From assembly GCA_027051995.1 (NCBI GenBank), contig JALUFY010000029.1:1-6330 (forward strand): a DNA stretch of 6,330 nt, read 5' to 3'. A program made the translations under genes and the position numbers. This document shows, one piece after another, positions 1 to 5,500 of this stretch (positions within the stretch are counted from its first letter, which is position 1; each line of letters begins with the position of its first letter). Origin of the DNA: Hyphomicrobiales bacterium. Lineage in GTDB: Bacteria; Pseudomonadota; Alphaproteobacteria; Rhizobiales; Aestuariivirgaceae. The notes beneath the pieces were generated by a model. It ran no database searches and had not been told where the DNA came from. It worked only from the letters and a program-made list of their open reading frames with translations.

Positions 1-90
1 GCGTCAACGACCGCGCCCAGCTGGCCGCCGTGCGCAACCTGTCCTGCAGGATGGCCTCCACGGCGGCCAGCTGGGCGCGGTCGTTGACGC
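1..90. repeat. Perfect 32-bp inverted repeat at the window edge, probable fold-back artefact
   Basis: Bases 1-32 are the exact reverse complement of bases 59-90, with a 26-base spacer at 33-58. The right arm encodes the conserved GlmU segment from VND to AAV (residues 229-238). The left arm sits where GlmU should continue and instead gives a non-homologous peptide (TAASWARSLT). The repeat begins exactly at base 1. Such a perfect hairpin inside a conserved coding region at a sequence end fits a chimeric fold-back read or an assembly end artefact better than biology. The spacer also contains a separate 10-bp palindrome (TCCTGCAGGA, 42-51) on a slightly different axis. Confidence 0.9.
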
Positions 91-772
91 CCATGACCTC
101 TTCCTCCGGGCACTTGGCGCAGGCCACGCGATACCCCGCCCTGTTGGCCAGCTCCACGAGGTCGGTCAGGTAGTATTCGCCCTTGGCGTTCGCATTATCC
201 ACCCTGGGCAGAAGCTCCCACAGGAGTGCATTATCGATGGCGATAACGCCGGAATTGCAAAAGGTTATGGCGCGTTCTTCATCCGTGGCCTCGAGCTCCT
301 CGCGAATGGCCAGAAGCGCGCCGGTCTTCCCGTCCGTGACCAGCCGGCCATAGCCGTGCGGATCGGCGGCGTCAAAGCCCAGCACGGCCATGGGCGTCTC
401 CGCCCTCACCGTGGCGGCCAGCGCGCCGATGGTTTCGGGGCGGATCAAAGGCACATCGCCATAGAGCACCAGGGTGACGCCATCGAAGCCCTCCAGCGCC
501 TCGCGGGCGAAGGAGACGGCATGGGCCGTGCCCAGCCTTTCGGTCTGGATCACGGTTTGCGCCTCCGGCATGAAGCGCAGCGCCTCGTCGCGCACCCGCG
601 GGGTATCCGGGCCGGTGACGATGACGGCGCGCCGCGGCGGCAGGCCGGCGGCGGCGCTCAGCACATGCCCCAGCAGCGAGCGCCCGGCGGCTTCGTGAAG
701 CACCTTCGGGCGCGCCGAGCGCATGCGCGTGCCCAGTCCGGCGGCGAGAACGATAATGGCTGTCGCGGTCAT
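1..772 (-). CDS. glmU: GlmU, N-terminal uridylyltransferase domain (C-terminal part outside window)
   Basis: This is the N-terminal part of the cytoplasmic enzyme that converts GlcNAc-1-phosphate and UTP into UDP-GlcNAc; the full bifunctional protein also acetylates glucosamine-1-phosphate. The ATG lies at 772-770 and 257 codons are visible. The nucleotidyltransferase fold is clear: LAAGLGTRM at residues 9-17, ARPK with the UTP-binding Lys23, LGTAHA at 80-85, YGDVPL with metal-ligand Asp106 at 104-109, GYGR at 140-143, IREE at 156-159, CNSGVI at 172-177, KGEYYLTD at 197-204 and GVND at 228-231, where Asn230 matches the second metal ligand (E. coli Asn227). The left-handed beta-helix acetyltransferase domain would lie beyond base 1, so bifunctionality is inferred. 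Residues 248-257 are encoded by an inverted copy of upstream codons and are probably artefactual. The gene lies 99 bp downstream of the PilZ gene on the same strand, and I see no convincing terminator between them. Confidence 0.93.
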   Translation of the reverse strand, partial: MTATAIIVLAAGLGTRMRSARPKVLHEAAGRSLLGHVLSAAAGLPPRRAVIVTGPDTPRVRDEALRFMPEAQTVIQTERLGTAHAVSFAREALEGFDGVTLVLYGDVPLIRPETIGALAATVRAETPMAVLGFDAADPHGYGRLVTDGKTGALLAIREELEATDEERAITFCNSGVIAIDNALLWELLPRVDNANAKGEYYLTDLVELANRAGYRVACAKCPEEEVMGVNDRAQLAAVEAILQDRLRTAASWARSLT

Positions 773-794
773 GGCGTAATCCGTCTGCCCCTCA

Positions 795-814
795 TCTGGT
801 GGTCGTCAACCAGA
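795..814. promoter_or_regulatory. Inverted repeat TCTGGT-N8-ACCAGA in the glmU 5' region
   Basis: Two perfect 6-bp arms (795-800 and 809-814) flank an 8-base spacer, 23 to 42 bases upstream of the glmU ATG. This is a usual position for an operator or a leader hairpin. No regulator gene is adjacent and I do not recognise the motif as belonging to a named family. The rest of the gap (773-871) shows no promoter that I would defend. Confidence 0.3.
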
Positions 815-871
815 CAAATAAGGCAAAAACGTTAATTCCGCCACAACAGCCTTACGGCGCGGCCCGCCGCA

Positions 872-1549
872 TCACTTCCTGATCTTTGCATAGAGCGTGT
901 TCTGATCCATCGGACGGACGAACTCCAGCCCCAGTCCCTGCTCGTGATAGCGCACGACACGGCCCTGCATCTTGCCCAGCATGACATGGGTGCCGATGGC
1001 CGGCAGCACCTGCGTCTTGATGGATGCGCCGGACAGGGAGATGTCGAGAACCTCGCACGGGTAGGTGCGGCCGTCGGACAGGGTTATGACCGATTTCGAA
1101 TCCTTCGGCTGATAGCGCTCGTGGCGGCGCTGATCCGTGGCCCGTCCGGCCGCCTTGTCGCGCAGCCATTCAAGACGCCGGAAAATGCGCTCGCGGCGCA
1201 TTGGCGACTGTTTGAACTCCAGCCGGAAGCCGCTCTCGAACAATCCGCTCACATCACCTTCGACACGCCCGATCTCGTCGATATAGGCGACGATATGATC
1301 GCCCTGCGAGACTATGGCGTCCGTGATGATTTCCGCGTCATCCGGCGTGATGTTGCGGACGCGGCATACCCGTTCGCTCTGGTCGGGAAGCATGAAACGG
1401 CCAGCCAGATTGCTCCCGGACATCTCCGGGGTGGCCGTCTGTTTCATCATTTGCGCGGTTGCGATCACTTTTTCACCTGCTTGTTGCAGCCACTGCGCCG
1501 GTGCTCTTCCCATCAGGCTTGTCCAGCGGGTCAAGGATAGAGCCGGCAT
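872..1549 (-). CDS. Tandem PilZ-domain protein, probable c-di-GMP receptor
   Basis: A 225-residue soluble protein with no signal peptide or membrane segment. The C-terminal PilZ domain (about 138-215) has both halves of the c-di-GMP binding signature: RxxxR at Arg141-Arg145 (preceded by DQ) and DxSxxG at Asp169-Gly174 (DISLSG). A first PilZ-like domain (about 49-113) keeps the barrel pattern, including YIDEIGRVEG at 89-98 and ESGFRLEF at 105-112. It has no RxxxR and has NITPDD in place of DxSxxG, so it is probably non-binding. A basic helical linker (about 117-135) joins the domains. The partner and process are unknown; PilZ proteins usually pass c-di-GMP levels to motility, polysaccharide or cell-cycle functions. 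The start is uncertain. The ATG at 1549 has no Shine-Dalgarno site, and residues 1-48 precede the conserved core. Alternatives are the GTG at 1468-1466, preceded by AGGTGA, or the ATG pair at 1450-1445. Confidence 0.85.
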   Translation of the reverse strand: MPALSLTRWTSLMGRAPAQWLQQAGEKVIATAQMMKQTATPEMSGSNLAGRFMLPDQSERVCRVRNITPDDAEIITDAIVSQGDHIVAYIDEIGRVEGDVSGLFESGFRLEFKQSPMRRERIFRRLEWLRDKAAGRATDQRRHERYQPKDSKSVITLSDGRTYPCEVLDISLSGASIKTQVLPAIGTHVMLGKMQGRVVRYHEQGLGLEFVRPMDQNTLYAKIRK

Positions 1550-1565
1550 GTAAACGAGATGTTAA
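1550..1565 (-). promoter_or_regulatory. Candidate CtrA box upstream of the PilZ gene
   Basis: Read on the minus strand, bases 1565-1550 give TTAA, seven bases, then TTTAC. This is one mismatch from the alphaproteobacterial CtrA consensus TTAA-N7-TTAAC. It abuts the longest-frame ATG at 1549. If it is a real promoter element, transcription would begin inside the annotated gene and favour the internal starts at 1468 or 1450. This is a motif match only. Confidence 0.35.
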
Positions 1566-1603
1566 GCGAAGCTCACATGAACGGGTAAAATTGGGCGGGA
1601 CTG

Positions 1604-1625
1604 AAAAAAAGCGCCCGGAATGCGC
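1604..1625 (-). terminator. Candidate rho-independent terminator of the dapA-smpB unit
   Basis: On the minus strand, GCGC (1625-1622), a 7-base loop and GCGC (1614-1611) are followed at once by seven T residues (1610-1604). It begins 18 bases after the smpB stop codon. The stem is only 4 bp, so it is weak, but its place and T-run are right. It lies between smpB and the PilZ gene and suggests that they are separate transcripts. Confidence 0.5.
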
Positions 1626-1642
1626 ACGTCGCAACCTGAAAA

Positions 1643-2140
1643 CTACCCATAGTCGCGCATCAGGCGGGCTTTCTGGCGTTGCCAGTCGCGTTTCTTCTCG
1701 GTTTCGCGCTTGTCGTGATGCTTCTTGCCCCTGGCCAGGCCGATGAGCAGCTTCACCAGGCCCTTTTCGTTGAAATACATCTTCAGCGGCACGATGGTCA
1801 GCCCCTGCTTCTGCACGGCCATGGCCAGCCGCTCGATTTCGCGCCGGTGCATGAGCAGCTTGCGCTTGCGGCGCGGTTCATGATTGAAGCGGTTGCCGAA
1901 GGCGTATTCGGGAATATCGGCGTTGATGAGCCACAGCTCACCGCCTTCCGGCGCGACGTAGCTTTCGGCGATGTTGGCCCTGCCCTGACGCAGGGATTTC
2001 ACTTCCGTGCCCACCAGCGCCATGCCGGCCTCGAAGGTGTCGAGGACTTCGTAATCATAGCGCGCGCGGCGGTTTTCGGCGGCGAGCTTTCCCCCGCCGC
2101 CGTCCTTGCGCTTTTTTGCTCCGCCGCGTTTCTTGCTCAT
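1643..2140 (-). CDS. smpB: SmpB, tmRNA-binding protein
   Basis: SmpB binds tmRNA (ssrA) and brings it to ribosomes stalled on mRNAs without a stop codon, enabling trans-translation; it acts in the cytoplasm. The 165-residue length fits the family. Visible family blocks are the OB-fold core from [11 protein letters not shown] (23-33) through [14 protein letters not shown] (44-57), NADIPEY (73-79), GNRFNHEP with the following basic run (82-95), [11 protein letters not shown] (113-123) and the C-terminal basic tail GKKHHDKRE to MRDYG (138-165), which enters the decoding centre and mRNA channel in known structures. The N-terminus is lysine- and glycine-rich, typical of the family's disordered start. 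The ATG at 2140-2138 lies one base after the dapA stop (TGA-A-ATG) and has no clear Shine-Dalgarno of its own, so translational coupling to dapA is likely. The ssrA gene itself is not in the window. Confidence 0.97.
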   Translation of the reverse strand: MSKKRGGAKKRKDGGGGKLAAENRRARYDYEVLDTFEAGMALVGTEVKSLRQGRANIAESYVAPEGGELWLINADIPEYAFGNRFNHEPRRKRKLLMHRREIERLAMAVQKQGLTIVPLKMYFNEKGLVKLLIGLARGKKHHDKRETEKKRDWQRQKARLMRDYG

Positions 2141-2141
2141 T

Positions 2142-3032
2142 TCAGTCTATCAATCCCGCGCCGCGCATGGCCTCTTCCACGGCTTTTTTGGAGCTGTCCG
2201 AGATCTCCACCATGGGCAGGCGCGCGAAGGCCGTCCCATGCCCCAGCAGCGAGGCGGCGTATTTGACCGGGCCGGGGGACGTCTCCACGAACATGGCCTT
2301 GTGCAGCGGCATGAGCACATCCTGCATGGCCAGCGCCTTCGCGTAATCCCCGGCCAGGGTGGCGGCCTGAAACTCCGCGCACAGGCGCGGGGCGATATTG
2401 GCCGTCACCGAAATGCAGCCCACGCCGCCGTGGGCGTTGAAGCCCAGGGCCGTGCCGTCCTCGCCCGACAGCTGGATGAAATCCGGCCCGCTGGCCAGCC
2501 GTTGCAGGCTGGGGCGGTTGAGATCGCCGGTGGCGTCCTTGATGCCAACGATGTTGGCGCAATCGCGCGACAGGCGCGCCACCGTCTCCACGGCAATGCT
2601 GGCGACGGTGCGGCCTGGCACGTTGTAGATGAACACCGGCAGGGAGGTGCATTCCGCCACGGCGCGGAAATGGGCGTAAAGCCCCTCCTGCGTCGGCTTG
2701 TTGTAATAGGGCACCACGACGAGGGCGGCGTCCGCCCCGGCCTTTTCGGCGTGACGGGTATAATCGATGGCCTCATCGGTGGAGTTGGAGCCCGTTCCGG
2801 CGATGACCGGCACGCGCCCTGCGGCCTGATCGACGACCATCTCGACGATGGCCTTGTGCTCGTCTTCCGTTACGGTTGGCGATTCGCCGGTGGTGCCCAC
2901 GGCCACAAGGCCGTTGGAGCCTTCCGCGATCTGCCAGTCGACGAATTTTCGCATGGCGGCTTCGTCAATGGCGCCATCGTCCGTCATGATTGTGATGAGG
3001 GCCGGGAAAGAGCCCCTGAATCTGGCTGTCAC
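2142..3032 (-). CDS. dapA: DapA, 4-hydroxy-tetrahydrodipicolinate synthase
   Basis: DapA condenses pyruvate with aspartate-semialdehyde, the first committed step to meso-diaminopimelate (peptidoglycan) and lysine. It is a cytoplasmic class I aldolase-fold (TIM-barrel) enzyme. I place the start at the GTG at 3032-3030, giving 296 residues, close to the usual 290-300. It is preceded by AGGAG with 7-base spacing, and the family's N-terminus aligns from there ([10 protein letters not shown]). Longer in-frame starts up to 3161 add 43 arginine-rich, non-homologous residues. Catalytic features are present: GTTGES with Thr47-Thr48, PYYNKP at 108-113, IYNVPGRT with Tyr136 and Arg141, and GIKDATGD with the Schiff-base Lys165. 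One oddity is Ile15 after Thr14, where the family normally has proline. Its stop is one base from smpB, and the unit is divergent from slt. Confidence 0.96.
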   Translation of the reverse strand: MTARFRGSFPALITIMTDDGAIDEAAMRKFVDWQIAEGSNGLVAVGTTGESPTVTEDEHKAIVEMVVDQAAGRVPVIAGTGSNSTDEAIDYTRHAEKAGADAALVVVPYYNKPTQEGLYAHFRAVAECTSLPVFIYNVPGRTVASIAVETVARLSRDCANIVGIKDATGDLNRPSLQRLASGPDFIQLSGEDGTALGFNAHGGVGCISVTANIAPRLCAEFQAATLAGDYAKALAMQDVLMPLHKAMFVETSPGPVKYAASLLGHGTAFARLPMVEISDSSKKAVEEAMRGAGLID

Positions 3033-3039
3033 GGTCTTG

Positions 3040-3044
3040 CTCCT
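3040..3044 (-). promoter_or_regulatory. Shine-Dalgarno site that fixes the dapA GTG start
   Basis: The minus strand reads AGGAG at 3044-3040, seven bases ahead of the GTG at 3032. This is the strongest ribosome binding site in the window and supports the 296-residue DapA over the longer ATG-initiated frame. Confidence 0.8.
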
Positions 3045-3091
3045 GATTGTCCGTCCGCGCGCCCGGTGCGGCAAGGACCGGCGCGGGCGCG

Positions 3092-3106
3092 TTAAGTTTC
3101 CGGTAA
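3092..3106. promoter_or_regulatory. Candidate CtrA box in the dapA/slt divergent region
   Basis: The plus strand reads TTAA (3092-3095), seven bases, then GTAA (3103-3106); the minus strand reads TTAC-N7-TTAA. This is one mismatch from the CtrA consensus TTAA-N7-TTAA. It is 60 to 74 bases upstream of the dapA GTG and about 170 bases upstream of the slt ATG, so it is better placed for dapA. The surrounding intergenic region (3033-3272) also has a small palindrome (CCAT-AA-ATGG, 3107-3116) and a CATAAT (3163-3168) that could be a -10 element for slt but lacks a good -35 partner. Confidence 0.35.
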
Positions 3107-3235
3107 CCATAAATGGCCAATGCTGCGCGCTGGAAAAGTGTCCGCCCGGCGCGCCCGGCAACCATAATCACATCCGCGCCAATGCGGCAAGCCATAGAGT
3201 GGCCGCAAATAGCCGCGATGGTGCGCGGCAGGGCG

Positions 3236-3250
3236 GATTCGAACAGAATC
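3236..3250. promoter_or_regulatory. Pair of GANTC (CcrM-type) methylation sites ahead of slt
   Basis: GATTC (3236-3240) and GAATC (3246-3250) lie 10 bp apart and form an inverted repeat with a 5-base spacer, ending 22 bases before the slt ATG. GANTC is the target of the cell-cycle methyltransferase CcrM in alphaproteobacteria. The sequence is certain; a regulatory role is inference. Confidence 0.4.
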
Positions 3251-3272
3251 ACCGGGGGAAGACAGAAGTTTC

Positions 3273-5477
3273 ATGAGGCAATACACATCCGTTTTCGCAC
3301 GCGCCGCCGCCATCGCAGGGATGGGCATTCTCCTTGCCGGCTTCCTTGCGCCGCAAGCGGCCCGGGCGCGCAATGACAGCGAGCCCGCGGCAACCAATTT
3401 CACGTCCGGCACGGGCGTTTCCCGCCGCAGAAGCGCGCCGAAGGACGCCGCCGCCGGAGCGGTCTATGCCGCCATCAAACATGATTTCGCCCGCGCGAGG
3501 CGGCTGGCCATCGCCAGTCACAATCCCATCGCGGTGAAGCTGGTGGAATGGATTTACCTGCGCAAGAAGAGCAAGGAGGCCGGAGCGGAGCGCATTCTGG
3601 CCTTCGCCAACGCCGATCCGCGCTGGCCCTACGCCAGGTCCCTGAAGGCGAAGGGCGAGCGGCTCCTGCTATTGTCAGGCGACGCGGCGCGCATGGGGCG
3701 CTATTTCGCCGCGAACAAGCCCTACTCCGTTTACGGGCTGGCCGCGCTGGCCTATGCGCGCATGGCCCAGGGGCGCAAGGGCGAGGCCGCCCGGCTGGCG
3801 CGGCGGGCCTTCAGGAGCCCGGCCCTTGACGGCGCGGCGGAGCGCTTCATGCACGCGCGCATGCGCGGGCTGCTCTCCGGCGCGGACTACCGGGCCCGGC
3901 TGTGGCGCGAGATCATGGCGCAGCGCACTTACGCGGCGCTGAACACCGGCAAGCTGATATCCTCAACCCATTACGCGGCGGCGAAGGCGGCGCGCGCCCT
4001 GATGCGGTTCCGCCGCAATGGCCCGGCGCTTTACAAGCGGCTGCCCGCCGCCTTCCGCAACGCGCCGGCCATGCGCTATGCCTACGCGCGCTATCTGCGC
4101 AAGCGCGGGCCATTGCCATCCGCCCTTTACGCGCTGGAGCATGCGCCTTCCCGCTCCGCCCAGATTGATCCGGTGCAATGGTGGGTGGAGAAACGCCTGG
4201 TGGCGCGCTATCTGCTGGCGCTGAAATGGCGCAAATACTGGCCGCGCGCCTATCGCCTGATGGCATCTCACGGCTTTAGCAAGCCCGGCAAACCGGCCTT
4301 CCGGGGCGAGTTTCTGGCCGGCTTCATCGCCATGGAGAAACTCGGCAAACCGGCCCTTGCGCTGAAACATTTTCTGCGCATGCCGAAATACGCCAGAACG
4401 CGCACGCAAAAGGCCAAGGCCTGGTACTGGGTGGGCCGGGCCCGGCAGGCCACCGGCGATCTGGCCGGGGCGCGCCGCGCCTATGCGGAATCGGCCAGAA
4501 CGCCCACCGTCTATTACGGCCTTCTCTCGCGTGAAAAACTGGGTTTGGGCCGCAGGCCCCTGCGCATCTCGGAAGGATGGGCCACCGCCCAGGCCAAGCG
4601 CGACGTGGCCGCCAGCGAGCTTGGCCGGGCCGTAAAACTGCTGGCGCGGGCCGGAGGTGACGAACACATCGGAGCCTTCATCTGGCCGCTGGCGCACCTT
4701 TACCGCGACAAGGCGCATCTGGCCGCCGCCGCCGCGCTGCTGTGGGACGCTGGCGGGCCGGGCATGGCCGTGCGCCTGGCCAAGGCGGCCGGCGCAAAGG
4801 GCGTGGACATCGACAATTACGGCTATCCCCTGAAGGCCCTGCCGCGCTTTGCCCATCGCGGCCCGCCGCTGGAAACCGCCGTTCTGCTGGGGCTCATCCG
4901 TCAGGAAAGCGAGTTCAACGCCCGCGCCGGATCGCACGCAGGCGCAAAGGGGCTGATGCAGATGATGCCCTCCACGGCGCGGCGCGAGGCGCGCATCATG
5001 GGCGTGCGCTACCGCCGCGCCTGGCTGATCAACCGCCCCTCCTACAATCTCATGCTGGGCCGCCATCACCTGAGCAACCTCATCAAGCGCTTTTCCGGCT
5101 CCTACATCCTGGGCTTCGCCGCCTACAACGCGGGCGGCGGCAATGTGCGCAAGTGGCTGAGGGCCTATGGCGATTTCCGCGCCGGACGGCCCGATCCGGT
5201 GGAGTGGGTGGAGGAAATCCCCATCACCGAGACGCGCAAATACGTGCAGAAGGTGCTGCAAGGCGTGCATGTCTACCGCTCGCGCCTGAAGCGCCCCGCC
5301 CTGCCCATCTCGCGCGATCTGTGGCGCGGCGTGCCCGGCTGGCGCGAACTGGTGCTGAAGGGCGGCCATGCGCCCGGCACGACCAGCGGAAAAAGAGGAA
5401 GCGGGAAAAGGAAGGCCGCCCCGGCCTGCAAGGGCGGCTCGGGCAAGTCCATCTCCGACCTGATCAGAAACTGCTGA
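3273..5477 (+). CDS. slt: Soluble lytic murein transglycosylase, Slt70-like
   Basis: This periplasmic enzyme cleaves the MurNAc-GlcNAc bond of peptidoglycan and forms 1,6-anhydro-MurNAc ends. The 734 residues start with a Sec-type signal peptide: basic MRQY...FAR, a hydrophobic core at about 11-26, and likely cleavage after ARA (30-32). Residues about 60-520 are alpha-helical and rich in Ala, Arg and Tyr, resembling the ring-shaped helical-repeat domain of Slt70. The SLT catalytic domain spans about 530-670: LIRQESEFN with catalytic Glu545, GAKGLMQMMPSTA at 557-569, AAYNAGGGNV with Tyr618 at 616-625, and EEIPITETRKYV. The Glu-to-Tyr distance matches E. coli Slt70 (Glu478, Tyr552). It is longer than E. 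coli Slt (645 residues), partly through a basic, glycine-rich tail from about 695. This tail holds the protein's only two cysteines, Cys719 and the terminal Cys734. A GGGGGAAG stretch at 3254-3261 may be the ribosome binding site. It is divergent from dapA. Confidence 0.94.
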   Translation: MRQYTSVFARAAAIAGMGILLAGFLAPQAARARNDSEPAATNFTSGTGVSRRRSAPKDAAAGAVYAAIKHDFARARRLAIASHNPIAVKLVEWIYLRKKSKEAGAERILAFANADPRWPYARSLKAKGERLLLLSGDAARMGRYFAANKPYSVYGLAALAYARMAQGRKGEAARLARRAFRSPALDGAAERFMHARMRGLLSGADYRARLWREIMAQRTYAALNTGKLISSTHYAAAKAARALMRFRRNGPALYKRLPAAFRNAPAMRYAYARYLRKRGPLPSALYALEHAPSRSAQIDPVQWWVEKRLVARYLLALKWRKYWPRAYRLMASHGFSKPGKPAFRGEFLAGFIAMEKLGKPALALKHFLRMPKYARTRTQKAKAWYWVGRARQATGDLAGARRAYAESARTPTVYYGLLSREKLGLGRRPLRISEGWATAQAKRDVAASELGRAVKLLARAGGDEHIGAFIWPLAHLYRDKAHLAAAAALLWDAGGPGMAVRLAKAAGAKGVDIDNYGYPLKALPRFAHRGPPLETAVLLGLIRQESEFNARAGSHAGAKGLMQMMPSTARREARIMGVRYRRAWLINRPSYNLMLGRHHLSNLIKRFSGSYILGFAAYNAGGGNVRKWLRAYGDFRAGRPDPVEWVEEIPITETRKYVQKVLQGVHVYRSRLKRPALPISRDLWRGVPGWRELVLKGGHAPGTTSGKRGSGKRKAAPACKGGSGKSISDLIRNC

Positions 5478-5500
5478 GGCGCGAAACGCCTTTTCAGGCG
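5478..5500. terminator. Candidate bidirectional terminator between slt and mscS
   Basis: For slt, GGCG (5478-5481), loop CGAAA and CGCC (5487-5490) are followed by TTTT (5491-5494). For mscS, the minus strand forms CGCCT, a GAAA tetraloop and AGGCG (5500-5487), followed by TTT. The two hairpins share bases and would be alternative folds. The second overlaps the mscS stop codon. Both stems are short (4-5 bp), so this is tentative, but the genes converge here with only 16 bases between their stops. Confidence 0.4.

Noticed and set aside
356..835. Plus-strand open frame (159 codons) across glmU
   Set aside because: It is a shadow of glmU, with low-complexity Arg/Gly/His composition, and runs through the glmU start region.
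852..871. GC-rich hairpin after the PilZ stop as a terminator
   Set aside because: The stem is short, overlapping alternatives exist, and no T-run follows directly; the nearest T-run lies well downstream.
944..1540. Plus-strand open frame (198 codons) across the PilZ gene
   Set aside because: The opposite strand encodes a coherent two-domain PilZ protein; this frame shows no motif and no ribosome binding site of note.
2106..3095. Plus-strand open frame (329 codons) across dapA
   Set aside because: It is antisense to a well-supported dapA, has His/Gly/Arg-rich low-complexity composition and no recognisable domain.
3033..3161. N-terminal extension of DapA to an upstream ATG at 3161
   Set aside because: The added 43 residues are arginine-rich and non-homologous, and the GTG at 3032 has a well-spaced AGGAG and the family's usual N-terminus.
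3184..3206. GCGGC...GCCGC inverted repeat upstream of slt
   Set aside because: The arms are 5 bp of pure G and C with a 13-base spacer, easily met by chance in such GC-rich sequence, and it is not followed by a T-run.
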